A stretch of 64,000 bases of DNA from Pseudomonas yamanorum (GCF_900105735.1 NZ_LT629793.1:4278001-4342000); one strand, 5' to 3'. Counted from the stretch's first letter, positions 9,461-18,460 are shown. Translations and numbers: made by a program. Notes: a model not told the origin generated them from the sequence alone.

Positions 9461-9940
9461 TTAGGTACGCAAGTGGGTCAGCGGCAACTCGGTGCTGTTG
9501 AGCACCTGGTTCAGCACAAAGCTCGAGCGCACGCTGGTGACGCCTTCGATGCGGGTCAGGTGCCCCAGCAGCAGTTTCTGGTAGTGATCCATGTCTGGCA
9601 CCACCACCTTCAGTTGATAGTCGGCGTCCATCCCGGTCACGAGGCTGCACTCCAGCACTTGCGGCAAGGTGCGGATGGCGGCTTCGAAGTTCTCGAAACG
9701 CTCGGGTGTGTGTCGGTCCATGCCGATCAGTACGTAGGCCGTGAGACTCAGGCCAAGCATCTTGCGGTCGAGCAAGGCGACCTGGCGGGCAATGTAGCCG
9801 TCGTCTTCCAATTGCTTGACCCGGCGTGAGCACGGCGAAGGCGACAGGCCGATCCGCTCGGCCAACTCCTGGTTGGAGATCCTCGCGTCGCGCTGCAATT
9901 CCGCCAAAATACTCAGGTCGTATCGGTCAAGTTTGCTCAT
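9461..9940 (-). CDS. Lrp/AsnC-family transcriptional regulator
   Basis: 159 aa, standard for the family. N-terminal winged HTH (about 5-60; LDRYDLSILAELQRDARISN then LSPSPCSRRVKQLEDDGYI) followed by an RAM/AsnC ligand-binding beta-alpha-beta domain (about 65-150) with the G-D-A-D-Y effector-loop pattern at GMDADYQL. Such proteins are octamer-forming regulators that sense amino acids. The promoter is plausibly at 9973-10002 on the minus strand (TTGCGC, 18 nt, GATAAT). Its targets cannot be told from context. Confidence 0.9.
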   Translation of the reverse strand: MSKLDRYDLSILAELQRDARISNQELAERIGLSPSPCSRRVKQLEDDGYIARQVALLDRKMLGLSLTAYVLIGMDRHTPERFENFEAAIRTLPQVLECSLVTGMDADYQLKVVVPDMDHYQKLLLGHLTRIEGVTSVRSSFVLNQVLNSTELPLTHLRT

Positions 9941-10079
9941 GGGGCTGGCCTTTGTCGTAACTATTGCGGCGAATTATCTATCCAGGGTTAAAAATTGCGC
10001 AAGCACTGTTTATTGACGCAATCTTCGCAATCATCTGCTCGGGCTTGGCGCGTAAAGTTATCAACAGAATCACCGCCCG

Positions 10080-10253
10080 GACATACAGTCCACTGCAGCC
10101 CGCTCATACCGCCGGCTGCGGCCGCCAACCCCACAGGGTTGCCCCGGCCCCCGGGCTGCACACTGTCCACAAGACGGCGTGAGGTGAGCCAACGTCAAAA
10201 GCGTTGAGCCAGGACGAAGTTCTCAAGGGGCGACCGACGGGTCGCCCCTTTTT
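10080..10253 (+). ncRNA. Candidate small RNA ending at an orphan terminator
   Basis: A very strong intrinsic terminator on the plus strand has no coding gene before it; the upstream neighbour is on the other strand. This implies a plus-strand transcript beginning somewhere between about 9990 and 10150. It would carry a GC-rich folded part, a CAACG/CGTTG hairpin and one GGA motif (CAGGACGAAG near 10211). I do not recognise it as RsmX/Y/Z, 6S, SRP RNA or tmRNA. The alternative is an attenuated leader of the downstream gene. The 5' end given is only approximate. Confidence 0.3.
10225..10253 (+). terminator. Strong intrinsic terminator
   Basis: AAGGGGCGACC (10225-10235) pairs perfectly with GGTCGCCCCTT (10240-10250) over a GACG tetraloop and runs into TTTTT. 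The minus-strand reading lacks a T-run, so it acts on plus-strand transcription. Confidence 0.85.
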
Positions 10254-10354
10254 ATTGCCTGCGAAAATAGTTCTCGTGACTGATAACCTGTCGCAGAACC
10301 GGGCCCCGGTTTTCCAGTCTTACGTGTAGGCCCTAATCCGCAGTGAGGAATAGC

Positions 10355-11473
10355 ATGAAGCGCATCTGGCGTTTGGCAGGTGTTGGTTTGCTGATGGTCA
10401 CCGTTGGTGCGCAAGTGATGGCCGACGAACAGCCACGCCCTGAAGGCGGTGGCCAGCATGAAAAAGGCCCGGAAGGGCATCCAGGCAATAATCAGCCTCG
10501 GCCGCAGAACAACCAGCCTCGACCGCAAAATAATCAACCGCGTCCCGAAGCCCCTCGTCCCGAGAACAATCAGCCGCGTCCGCAGAACCCGCATTTCGAA
10601 AATAATCAGCCACGGCCGCAGAATGAGCATTTTGAGCGGCCTAATGGGGGTGGCCAGTGGCAAGGTCGCCCGCAAGGCAACCAGCAGCAACCCCCGCACC
10701 CGGCACCTCAGCCGGCGAATAACCTGCCGATTCAGGGGCGCCCGGATACCGTGCGCCAGACCCAGGAACCACGTCCCGGCAACTATCAGGACATTCCGCG
10801 TCGCAACGATGGCAATCAGCATTGGCAGGCCGGCAATGGTGGCCAGGGTGGCCCCGGCCGGCCCGGCTTCAATGGCGGTGGCAATAACCATCCCAACGAT
10901 CACCGCTGGCCAGGTCGCCCCGACGGGCACGGCAATGGCTGGGGGCCCGGCCCGCAATACCGTCCGGGTTATATCGTCGACCGCTTCCCCGACCGCAATT
11001 ACCGCGTGCCGTACCGTGGCCAGGACTACTTCTTCTCGGGTGGCTACTGGTATCGCCCACAAGGCCCGCGTTATGTCGTAGTGGCGCCACCTTACGGGAT
11101 CCGCGTGCAATACCTGCCGGACTACGCGCGGGAAGTATGGGTAGGCAGTGCGCTGTTTTTCCTCGCCGCCGGAGCCTATTACACCTACGAAGAAAGCACT
11201 CAGCAGTACGTGGTGGTCGAGCCTCCGCCTGCCGCGCCAGCGCCGCAGCCAGTGCCCCAGGGCAATGGGTATGACGTGGTGGCTTACCCGGCCAACGGCC
11301 AGTCACCGGCGCAAGTCCAGCAAGATGGTTACGACTGCTATCGCTGGGCCGTGCAACAAAGTGGTTTTGACCCGAGAACCGTCACCTACGCGCCAGACCC
11401 GGCCGTGGTGCAAACCTACCGCCAGGCCCAGGGCAACTGCCTGAGCAGTCGCGGGTATCAGGTGCAGTACTAG
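10355..11473 (+). CDS. DUF6515-type secreted protein with NQPRPQ repeats
   Basis: 372 aa from the ATG at 10355, set by GAGGA five bases before. Signal peptide (about 1-24, ending VMA-DEQ), then a low-complexity Asn/Gln/Pro/Arg/Gly region (about 25-220) with repeated NNQPRPQ and PHFENNQPRPQ units, then a folded C-terminal part: a Tyr-rich PGYIVDRFPDRNYRVPYRG segment, a short hydrophobic stretch (about 263-273) and a DGYDCYRWAVQQSGFDPRTV motif seen in DUF6515 proteins. Probably periplasmic or outer-membrane associated; function unknown. It overlaps the convergent cation efflux gene by 4 nt. Confidence 0.75.
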   Translation: MKRIWRLAGVGLLMVTVGAQVMADEQPRPEGGGQHEKGPEGHPGNNQPRPQNNQPRPQNNQPRPEAPRPENNQPRPQNPHFENNQPRPQNEHFERPNGGGQWQGRPQGNQQQPPHPAPQPANNLPIQGRPDTVRQTQEPRPGNYQDIPRRNDGNQHWQAGNGGQGGPGRPGFNGGGNNHPNDHRWPGRPDGHGNGWGPGPQYRPGYIVDRFPDRNYRVPYRGQDYFFSGGYWYRPQGPRYVVVAPPYGIRVQYLPDYAREVWVGSALFFLAAGAYYTYEESTQQYVVVEPPPAAPAPQPVPQGNGYDVVAYPANGQSPAQVQQDGYDCYRWAVQQSGFDPRTVTYAPDPAVVQTYRQAQGNCLSSRGYQVQY

Positions 11474-12363
11474 GGCTTCTCGCCCTTGACCACTTCCTGC
11501 GGGTCGGCGTGCACCAGCACCTCGGCTCGCGGGTAGGCTTTGTGGATGGCATCGGCGGCCTGGTCGCTGATGCCGTGCGCCACGGACAGACTCAATTCCC
11601 CCGGTAACTCCAGGTGCAACTGCACAAACCAGTGGTTGCCGGAAATCCGCGTGCGCAAGTCATGGGCACCCAGTACGCCGGGCACGCTGCACGCCAGCTC
11701 CAGCATGTGCTGGCTGACATCCGGCGGCAGTTCCTCGTCCATCAACACCGAAAAACTTTCCCGGGCGATCTGGATGGCGCTCCACAAGATGTAGGCCGCG
11801 ATGCCCAGGCCGAACCAGGCGTCCACCTGGTGAAAACCGAATGCCGCCATCACCAGCGCCACCAGGATACTGCCGTTAAGCATCATGTCTGAGCGGTAGT
11901 GCAGCGAGTCGGCGCGGATGGCGTTGGAGCCGGTTTCGCGGATCACCCGGTGTTGCAGGATCAGCAGCGCCGCGGTCAGCGCCAGGGACAGAATGATCAC
12001 GCCGATGCTCAGCCACGGCGCGCCCACAGGTTCCGGATGCTGCAGGCGCTGGAACGCCTGGAAGGCGATCAACACCGCACTGCCGGCGATAAACAGTGCC
12101 TGCGCCATACCCGCCAGGGACTCCGCTTTGCCGTGGCCATAACGGTGATCGTCATCGGCCGGGCGCAACGCGTAGTGCACTGCCAGCAAGTTGAGCAGCG
12201 AGGTGATGCCGTCGAGCAGCGAGTCGGTCAGCCCGGCGAGCATGCTCACCGAGCCGCTGAGCCACCAGGCGATGGCCTTGGTCACAATCAGCACACAGGC
12301 CACGCCGACAGAAGCGCGGGTGGCCAGGCGCAACAGCCGGGCGTGTTCGGGACTGGTGGTCAT
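11470..12363 (-). CDS. Cation diffusion facilitator (FieF/YiiP type)
   Basis: Inner-membrane proton-coupled exporter of divalent metal (Zn2+/Fe2+ in FieF). 297 aa. Six helices are visible with the metal-site pattern DSLLD (Asp47, Asp51) in TM2 and HYRSD (His155, Asp159) in TM5, equivalent to FieF D45/D49/H153/D157, and a cytoplasmic C-terminal dimerisation domain (about 205-290) with H-rich loops (GNHWFVQLHLELP). The DHRYGHGKAES loop matches the family. It follows the small lipoprotein gene by 15 nt, likely the same transcript. Confidence 0.92.
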   Translation of the reverse strand: MTTSPEHARLLRLATRASVGVACVLIVTKAIAWWLSGSVSMLAGLTDSLLDGITSLLNLLAVHYALRPADDDHRYGHGKAESLAGMAQALFIAGSAVLIAFQAFQRLQHPEPVGAPWLSIGVIILSLALTAALLILQHRVIRETGSNAIRADSLHYRSDMMLNGSILVALVMAAFGFHQVDAWFGLGIAAYILWSAIQIARESFSVLMDEELPPDVSQHMLELACSVPGVLGAHDLRTRISGNHWFVQLHLELPGELSLSVAHGISDQAADAIHKAYPRAEVLVHADPQEVVKGEKP

Positions 12364-12378
12364 GGGGTCAGTCAGTCC

Positions 12379-12798
12379 TTAAGCGGCAGGTCGCAGGCCC
12401 AGGGTGGCGAGCTGTTGCACGCTGCCCTTGAACTGGATCATGCGTGGGTCGTCCAGCGGCAGGTTATGGCCGGTTTCTTTCTGAATGATGGTTTGCAGCT
12501 TGGCGTTGTCGACCTTGCCGTCGGCGCCGATGGCTTGCTGGAGTTTTTCCGGGGCCACCTGGGCGGTCTTGCCAGGCTCGAAGTAAATCGCGCCGGTGGC
12601 GAAGTCGACACCGAAGGCGATCAGGCCCGGGATCACGTAGAACAGCAGGCCGACCGCATCGAGCACGGCAATTGCCGGGTCGATCTTGCCATCGATCTGG
12701 CCACGGCGGTCGGGGTAGAAAATCGAGCCGCACGCCGTCAACTGGCTCAGCAGGGTGACGGCCAGAACACCGCCGATGACACGGGAAGCAACACGCAT
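12379..12798 (-). CDS. YceK/YidQ-like lipoprotein
   Basis: 139 aa from the ATG at 12798, which has AAGGAG six bases upstream. A lipobox LTACG is at about 20-24, so it is a membrane-anchored lipoprotein. The segment after the Cys (GSIFYPDRRGQIDGKIDPA) and a hydrophobic stretch (VGLLFYVIPGLIAFGVDFAT) resemble the YceK/YidQ (DUF1375) family, which sits at the cell envelope. The C-terminal part, with many charged residues, is extra. Function is unknown. It precedes the cation efflux gene. Confidence 0.65.
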   Translation of the reverse strand: MRVASRVIGGVLAVTLLSQLTACGSIFYPDRRGQIDGKIDPAIAVLDAVGLLFYVIPGLIAFGVDFATGAIYFEPGKTAQVAPEKLQQAIGADGKVDNAKLQTIIQKETGHNLPLDDPRMIQFKGSVQQLATLGLRPAA

Positions 12799-12860
12799 GG
12801 GACTCTCCTTGAACATAATGAAAGTGACTATAAGCCAGTCTACAAGGCGATGATGATCAA

Positions 12861-12950
12861 ATGTGGGAGCTGGCTTGCCTGCGATGGCGGTCGTTCAGTG
12901 TCAGGTGTGTTGGCTGACACACCGCTATCGCAGGCAAGCCAGCTCCCACC
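12861..12950. repeat. REPIN, GCTGGCTTGCCTGCGAT family
   Basis: Inverted REP pair, ATGTGGGAGCTGGCTTGCCT at left and the complement ending AGCTCCCACC at right, around a variable centre with the short palindrome TGTCAGGTGTGTTGGCTGACA. Same architecture as the other REPINs but of a second sequence family. Confidence 0.9.
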
Positions 12951-13048
12951 TTTGACCGCATTCCAGTCAGGACAGGGCCGTGTCGTTGAGACCACCACCG
13001 GCACCCGGCAGTTCGCCGTTATACTCGCCGCTCTGCTTTGGAGCCAGT

Positions 13049-15556
13049 ATGAATTCGTTGCCAATCGATGATGTTTTACCCGCCCTGCGTGACGCCTTGG
13101 CGACGCGCCATGAAGCCGTGCTCGAAGCTCCGCCCGGCGCCGGTAAAACCACACGGGTGCCGTTGGCGCTGTTGAATGAACCCTGGCTGGCCGGGCAAAC
13201 CATCTTGATGCTCGAACCCCGCCGCCTGGCCGCCCGCGCAGCGGCAGAAAGGCTGGCCAGCGAGTTGGGGGAAAAGGTCGGCGAAACCGTCGGCTACCGC
13301 ATTCGCCTGGACAGTAAAGTCGGCCCCAATACGCGGATCGAAGTGGTCACCGAAGGCATCCTCACCCGCCGCTTGCAGGATGACCCGGCGCTGGACGGTG
13401 TAGGTTTGTTGATCTTCGACGAATTCCACGAGCGCAGCCTGGACGCCGACCTGGCGCTGGCCCTGAGCCTCAATGGCCGAGACCTGTTTCGCGACGAGCA
13501 GCCACTGAAGATCCTGCTGATGTCCGCCACCCTGGAAGGCGAGCGCCTGGCCGGGTTGCTGGACGACGCACCGATCCTGCGCAGCGAAGGGCGCATGTAC
13601 CCGGTGCAAATGCGCTGGGGTCGGCCATTCCAGCCCGGCGAATTTATCGAGCCACGGTTGGTGCAGACCATCCTTGAAGCCCTGCATGATGAAACCGGCA
13701 GCGTGCTGGTTTTCCTGCCGGGGCAGGCCGAGATTCGTCGGGTTCATCAGCAATTGGCTGACGCGCTGGGCGATAACACCGAGGTGCTGCTATGCCCGCT
13801 GCACGGCGAACTGGACCTGGCCGCCCAACGTGCCGCCATCGACCCGGCGCCCGCCGGCAAGCGCAAAGTGGTGCTGGCCACCAACATTGCCGAGACCAGC
13901 CTGACCATCAACGGAGTGCGGGTGGTGATCGATGCCGGGCTGGCGCGGGTCCCGCGTTTTGACCCGGGCAGCGGCATGACCCGCCTGGACACCCAGCGCA
14001 TCTCCCGCGCCAGCGCCACTCAGCGTGCCGGCCGGGCAGGGCGACTGGAGCCGGGGGTGTGTTATCGGTTGTGGTCCGAGGATCAGCATGAAGGACTGGC
14101 GGCCTATTCCAGCGCGGAAATTCTCTCGGCGGATCTTTCCGGTCTGGCGCTGCAATTGGGCCGCTGGGGCGTGGCGCCGACTCAGTTGGTGTGGCTCGAC
14201 GTGCCGCCCACCGCCGCTTATGCACAGGCTCAGGATTTGCTTGAGCGATTGGGCGCATTGAGCGATGCCAAGCTGACCCCCCACGGCCAGAAAATGGCCG
14301 GGTTACCCGCGCACCCGCGTATCGCTCATTTGCTGTTGCGAGGTCAGGATTTGGGCCTGGCTAACATGGCCTGTGACGTGGCGGCACTGTTGGGGGAGCG
14401 CGATATCTTGCGCGGCGCCGGTGCGGATTTGCACAGTCGCCTGGCGTTGTTATCCGGCGAGGAAAAAGCCCGTGGCACCCAGGGTGGCGTGCAGCGCGCC
14501 AAGCAACTGGCCCGGCAATACCGTAGTTATTTAAGAGGCAAGGCTGAGCAACCGGTCGCTGATCCCGATCACCCGCGCTGGCTCGGCGCGTTGCTGGCGC
14601 TGGCCTACCCGGACCGTGTCGCACAGCAGCGCCGTGCCGGCGGTGCCGAATACCGCCTCGCCAACGGCCGCGCCGCGCTGTTCGCCGAAGCCGACAGCCT
14701 GATGAAACAACCCTGGCTGGTGATCGCCGATCTGGGCAGCCGCCAGGGCCAGCGCGAAGAACGGATTTACCTCGCGGCGGATTTTGATCCGGCACTGTTT
14801 GACTCGGTGTTGGCCGAGCAGGTGCGTAATGTCGACCAGCTTGACTGGGATGAGCGCGAAGGCGTGCTGCGGGCCGAACGCCAGCGCAAGGTCGGCGAAC
14901 TGGTGCTCAGCCGCGAGCCGCTGACCGGCCTCGACGAATCCGCCCGCAGCCAGGCGCTGGTTAACCTGGTGCGGCGCAAAGGCCTGGAACTGTTGCCCTG
15001 GACCCCGGAGCTGCGCCAATGGCAGGCGCGGGTGATGCTGCTGCGTGATCTGGATACCGGCAAGGCCAGTGAATGGCCGGATGTCAGCGACAGCGCCCTG
15101 CTCGCCAGCCTGGAACACTGGTTGATGCCGTACCTGGGCAAGGTGTCGCGCCTGAGCCATTTTTCCAATCTGGATATTTCCAGCTTCCTGCATAACCTGC
15201 TGCCGTGGCCGTTGCCTGCGCAGTTGGACGAGTTGGCGCCGCACCATCTGAAGGTGCCGTCGGGCTCGTCGGTGCGGCTGGACTACAGCGAGCAGCCGCC
15301 GATTCTGGCGGTGCGTTTGCAGGAGTTGTTCGGCCTGGCGGACACCCCACGGATCGCCGGCGGGCGGCAGGTGGTCAAGCTGCACCTGCTGTCACCGGCA
15401 AGGCGCCCGGTGCAGGTAACCCAGGACCTGGCCAACTTCTGGCGCAGTACTTATGCCGAGGTGAAGAAGGACTTGAAGGGGCGGTATCCGAAGCATTATT
15501 GGCCGGATGATCCGTTGATCGCTGAGCCGACGGCCCGGATCAAGCCGAGAAAGTAA
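13049..15556 (+). CDS. hrpB: ATP-dependent helicase HrpB
   Basis: DEAH-type helicase, 835 aa from the ATG at 13049 (GGAG six bases upstream). Walker A PPGAGKTT at 28-35, motif II DEFH at 124-127, SAT motif (LMSATLEG) near 175, motif VI QRAGRAGR near 330-337, then the HA2/OB-like region and the C-terminal HrpB domain ending with RYPKHYWPDDPL near 810-821. HrpB proteins are common in proteobacteria; the RNA substrate is not well defined. Upstream in-frame starts would run into the REPIN-flanking DNA and are not used. Length fits the family. Confidence 0.93.
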   Translation: MNSLPIDDVLPALRDALATRHEAVLEAPPGAGKTTRVPLALLNEPWLAGQTILMLEPRRLAARAAAERLASELGEKVGETVGYRIRLDSKVGPNTRIEVVTEGILTRRLQDDPALDGVGLLIFDEFHERSLDADLALALSLNGRDLFRDEQPLKILLMSATLEGERLAGLLDDAPILRSEGRMYPVQMRWGRPFQPGEFIEPRLVQTILEALHDETGSVLVFLPGQAEIRRVHQQLADALGDNTEVLLCPLHGELDLAAQRAAIDPAPAGKRKVVLATNIAETSLTINGVRVVIDAGLARVPRFDPGSGMTRLDTQRISRASATQRAGRAGRLEPGVCYRLWSEDQHEGLAAYSSAEILSADLSGLALQLGRWGVAPTQLVWLDVPPTAAYAQAQDLLERLGALSDAKLTPHGQKMAGLPAHPRIAHLLLRGQDLGLANMACDVAALLGERDILRGAGADLHSRLALLSGEEKARGTQGGVQRAKQLARQYRSYLRGKAEQPVADPDHPRWLGALLALAYPDRVAQQRRAGGAEYRLANGRAALFAEADSLMKQPWLVIADLGSRQGQREERIYLAADFDPALFDSVLAEQVRNVDQLDWDEREGVLRAERQRKVGELVLSREPLTGLDESARSQALVNLVRRKGLELLPWTPELRQWQARVMLLRDLDTGKASEWPDVSDSALLASLEHWLMPYLGKVSRLSHFSNLDISSFLHNLLPWPLPAQLDELAPHHLKVPSGSSVRLDYSEQPPILAVRLQELFGLADTPRIAGGRQVVKLHLLSPARRPVQVTQDLANFWRSTYAEVKKDLKGRYPKHYWPDDPLIAEPTARIKPRK

Positions 15557-15572
15557 GCGCGATGAAGATCAA

Positions 15573-15660
15573 CTGTGGGAGCTGGCTTGCCTGCGATGCA
15601 GGCAACTCGGTTTTTCAGTGGCACCGCGGCCATGCTATCGCAGGCAAGCCAGCTCCCACA
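15573..15660. repeat. REPIN, GCTGGCTTGCCTGCGAT family
   Basis: Inverted REP pair from CTGTGGGAGCTGGCTTGCCT to AGCTCCCACA, between the convergent 3' ends of hrpB and the EEP-fold gene. A secondary palindrome in the centre (CCGCGGCC area) helps a long hairpin. Confidence 0.9.
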
Positions 15661-15677
15661 CCATTTTGCAGTGTTAG

Positions 15678-16766
15678 TTACTGCGCGGCCGGCAACAGGA
15701 ATCGCGCAATCACCGGCAAGTGATTGGAGATAAGCACCGTATCGCTCTGCCGCACCGTGCTCTCGACCTTTTTGATACGCGAACTGTAGAACAGGTAGTC
15801 CAGCGTACGATCCGGTCCGTCCACGGTCGGGTCATTCGGGAAATACGTCAGCCATTTATCCCGATCAATGCCGCTGGATTGGCTGTTGCTCGGGACCATC
15901 GGGTACTTTTCCCACAGCAGGTGCAGCTCACTGTCCGGTGAATATTGCCCGCGTTTGCCGGCGTCCAGGCGCAGGAATTGCCCCAGCGGCAACAGGTTGA
16001 AATCCCCACCCATCAGCCATGGCGTGCCACGGCTTTCGAATTTATCCACCAGCTTGACGGTCGCCTTCACTTGTTCCAGCACCGCGTTGTGCCCGGGGGC
16101 CGTGCCGTCCAGGCGGGTATTGAGCACGGCCAACTGGCCGCCGTCGCTCAACGGCAGGTAGGTCAGCAATAATGCGGGTTTGGCCTGGAATTGACGGCTG
16201 ATCAGGTTGGCGCGGGCCACGGGCAATTGCAGGCGCTCGGCGTGTTCGATCTGGTAGCGGCTCATGGTCACCAGCTTGCGGCCGACGCTGCCGAAGATGT
16301 GCAGGTCGGGCACGAAGTCGGCTTTCCAGTCGAAGGCCTGGGCGCTGCACGGGTAGAGGTCGGCCAGGCGTTCCTGGAGCAAGGCCAGTTGGTCCTGGTA
16401 GCTGGACGGCTTTGCGCCTTCGTCGACTTCCTGCAACAGCAGGATGTCGGGCTGTTCGTCGCGGATCACCCGGGCCACTTCGTCCAGGCTTGAAGCCATG
16501 TCTTCAACGGTAGGGCGGTCGTCCGGGCCGCTGCCGTCCGGGGTGTCGTACCAGAACACGTAGTTCTTGCCGGCCAGGTACTGCACGTTCCAGGTCATGA
16601 CTTTGAGCGCCTGGCCCGGCAACAGCGTCGGCGCTCGGGGCGCGACGCAGCGGATGGGCAGGGTTTCCTTGTCGGCAGGGCGCCAGGTCAGGCTGTAGAT
16701 CAAGCCGGTCAGCAGGGCCGCGAGGATCAGCAGGCCCAGCAAGGTAATGCGCAGTAGTCGGGTCAT
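15678..16766 (-). CDS. Endonuclease/exonuclease/phosphatase-fold protein, membrane-anchored
   Basis: 362 aa. An N-terminal hydrophobic segment (about 4-27) anchors or exports it; the rest has the EEP (DNase I-like) motifs: TWNVQYL near 59-65, LLQEVD near 110-115 with the metal-binding Glu, GGDFNLLP near 252-259, RTLDYLFYS near 321-329 and SNHLPV near 347-352 with the catalytic His. So Mg-dependent phosphodiester or phosphomonoester cleavage outside the cytoplasm is likely; the substrate (nucleic acid, lipid or other) cannot be told. Convergent with hrpB and transcribed away from the YciC-like gene side. Confidence 0.8.
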   Translation of the reverse strand: MTRLLRITLLGLLILAALLTGLIYSLTWRPADKETLPIRCVAPRAPTLLPGQALKVMTWNVQYLAGKNYVFWYDTPDGSGPDDRPTVEDMASSLDEVARVIRDEQPDILLLQEVDEGAKPSSYQDQLALLQERLADLYPCSAQAFDWKADFVPDLHIFGSVGRKLVTMSRYQIEHAERLQLPVARANLISRQFQAKPALLLTYLPLSDGGQLAVLNTRLDGTAPGHNAVLEQVKATVKLVDKFESRGTPWLMGGDFNLLPLGQFLRLDAGKRGQYSPDSELHLLWEKYPMVPSNSQSSGIDRDKWLTYFPNDPTVDGPDRTLDYLFYSSRIKKVESTVRQSDTVLISNHLPVIARFLLPAAQ

Positions 16767-16807
16767 CGGCTCGGCTTATGGCGTTGCAGGACAAGGCCCG
16801 GAGCATA

Positions 16808-17467
16808 TCACCGCGCGTCGGCGTCGCCACCAATCAACATGAACAGGCGGAACAACACTACGCTGGTGAACAGCTGCAAAAAGCTTTGCGCGCTGTCCAT
16901 CAGCAGGCCAAGCAGCGGGTTTGGGTCCGGGTAGACTGCCACGCTGGCGCCCTTGAGCAACCACAGTGGGGTCATGACGCACAGCAGGCACACCAGGATG
17001 CGCCAGAAATGCCCACGGGTCAGACGCATGCTTTCCTTCATGGCCGACAGCGCCGACATGCCCCGCAGTACCAGCAAGTATTCGGCGAAGGCCAGCACCA
17101 CCATCAGCCACAAGCCCGGCAGGAAATACAGAGACAGGCCCAGCAGGATCAGCAGCGTGCTGACTGCCGTCAGCAAGGCGAAGCGCGGCCACAGGGTCAG
17201 GGCCATGGCCAGCACATCCAGGGTGCGCGGCGATTCGCCCCGGGTGCGGGCGTCGAGGAACAGGATCAGTGCGCCGGTGTACAGCGGATACACCAGCAGC
17301 CCGACGATCACGCTGTAGCCGGGAAATGCATCAGGGCCGAGGGTGTGGTCGAGCACCTGTTGCAGCAGGGCCTCGAGGATCACCAATGGCAGGCACAACT
17401 GCACGATGGCGCCCAGGTTGCGCTTGAAAAAGAAGAAGGAGTCGCGCAGTACGTCTAACGGATTCAT
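16808..17467 (-). CDS. YciC-family membrane protein
   Basis: 219 aa from the ATG at 17467; a GTG four codons upstream (17479) is an alternative since neither has a clear ribosome site. Five to six hydrophobic helices are visible (about 20-40, 50-75, 95-140, 155-180, 195-212), beginning with NPLDVLRDSFFFFKRN, the typical start of UPF0259/YciC proteins. Inner-membrane protein of unknown function. Located 41 nt before the EEP-fold gene in the same direction, so the two are probably cotranscribed. Confidence 0.75.
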   Translation of the reverse strand: MNPLDVLRDSFFFFKRNLGAIVQLCLPLVILEALLQQVLDHTLGPDAFPGYSVIVGLLVYPLYTGALILFLDARTRGESPRTLDVLAMALTLWPRFALLTAVSTLLILLGLSLYFLPGLWLMVVLAFAEYLLVLRGMSALSAMKESMRLTRGHFWRILVCLLCVMTPLWLLKGASVAVYPDPNPLLGLLMDSAQSFLQLFTSVVLFRLFMLIGGDADAR

Positions 17468-17646
17468 CAGGGTCTTCACAGGCCGAAAAGCAAGGGCGTT
17501 ACTTTAACCGATCATGAGCAGATGCAAGCAAACGTAAACCTTGCGTAAAGACCATTGAAACAATCAGTAACAGCCCCATAACTAGGCTGTACCTTGCACA
17601 TCGTGCGCAAGGCGAAGATTTCTACCGGCAATCTAACGAGGTCGCC

Positions 17647-18417
17647 ATGAACAGCGAAGAGCAAACCCTGATCGATGGACTGTTTTCACGGTTGCAGCAA
17701 GCCGAAACGGACTCAGCCCCCCGCGACGCCCAGGCTGAAGCGCGGATCAAGGAGCACGTCACTCGCCAACCGGCCGCTGCGTACTACATGACCCAGTCGA
17801 TTCTGGTGCAAGAGCATGCAATCAAGAGCCTTGATGCGCAGAACAAGCAGCAGGCCCAACAAATCCAGCAATTGCAGGACGAACTGCAACAGGCCAGGTC
17901 CCAGGCGGCGCAGCCTGCACCGAGCAGTGGCGGTTTCCTGTCGAGCATCTTTGGTGGTGGCTCCCGCGACCCGCAGCCTGCCCAGAGTGCGCCTGCATCT
18001 TCCGAGGGTGGCTGGCGTGAACCGGCGCGTCCGTCGTTTGGTGGCCAACCCGCGCCACAGCAGAACTACGGTGCCCCACAGCAGAATTACCAGCAGCCAC
18101 AACAGGCCCCCGCAGCGCCAATCGGCAGCGGCTTCCTCGGCGGCGCACTGAAAACTGCAGCCGGCGTGGCCGGTGGTGTGATGCTGGCAGAGGGCATCAG
18201 CAGCCTGTTCAACCACAACTCGCAGCAGCCGCAAGTGGTGGAAGAAATCATCCGCGAAGAACCGGCGCCGGCCAGCGACAACGGCAATTGGGGTAACGAC
18301 GACCAGAAATTTGCCGGCAACGACAGCTGGGGCAGCGACAACGGCTCCGACAGCTTCGCCGACAACGACTATTCCGACGACTCCTCCTCCTTTGGCGACG
18401 ACGATTCCTTCGTCTGA
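17647..18417 (+). CDS. DUF2076 domain protein
   Basis: 256 aa. The N-terminal EEQTLIDGLFSRLQQAE and DAQAEARIKEHV segments are the usual DUF2076 opening; a coiled coil follows (about 55-95, rich in Gln: KQQAQQIQQLQDELQQ), then a Gly/Gln/Pro/Asn-rich linker, a GSGFLGGALKTAAGVAGG hydrophobic glycine motif near 159-176, and a highly acidic Asp/Ser/Asn tail (about 200-256). No signal peptide. DUF2076 proteins are putative periplasmic ligand-binding sensors in the databases; I cannot add to this. A strong terminator follows at once. Confidence 0.8.
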   Translation: MNSEEQTLIDGLFSRLQQAETDSAPRDAQAEARIKEHVTRQPAAAYYMTQSILVQEHAIKSLDAQNKQQAQQIQQLQDELQQARSQAAQPAPSSGGFLSSIFGGGSRDPQPAQSAPASSEGGWREPARPSFGGQPAPQQNYGAPQQNYQQPQQAPAAPIGSGFLGGALKTAAGVAGGVMLAEGISSLFNHNSQQPQVVEEIIREEPAPASDNGNWGNDDQKFAGNDSWGSDNGSDSFADNDYSDDSSSFGDDDSFV

Positions 18418-18425
18418 CCCACACT

Positions 18426-18460
18426 CAGCCGGGGCGCTTCGTCGCCCCGGGCTGATTTTT
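18426..18460 (+). terminator. Intrinsic terminator after the DUF2076 gene
   Basis: CAGCC-GGGGCG pairs with CGCCCC-GGGCTG around a short loop, followed by TTTTT at 18456-18460. It isolates the DUF2076 gene from the NYN gene 87 nt further on. Confidence 0.8.

Larger units (their letters stand above)
9941..10354. other. 414-bp intergenic region with orphan terminator
   Basis: No protein gene is convincing here. It holds, from the left, a likely minus-strand promoter for the Lrp gene (-10 GATAAT, -35 TTGCGC), a GC-rich stretch with several short inverted repeats at 10080-10165, a small hairpin CAACG-N7-CGTTG near 10190-10206, and a strong plus-strand terminator at 10225-10253. A GTG and GAGGA site at 10343-10349 serve the following gene. 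Confidence 0.7.
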
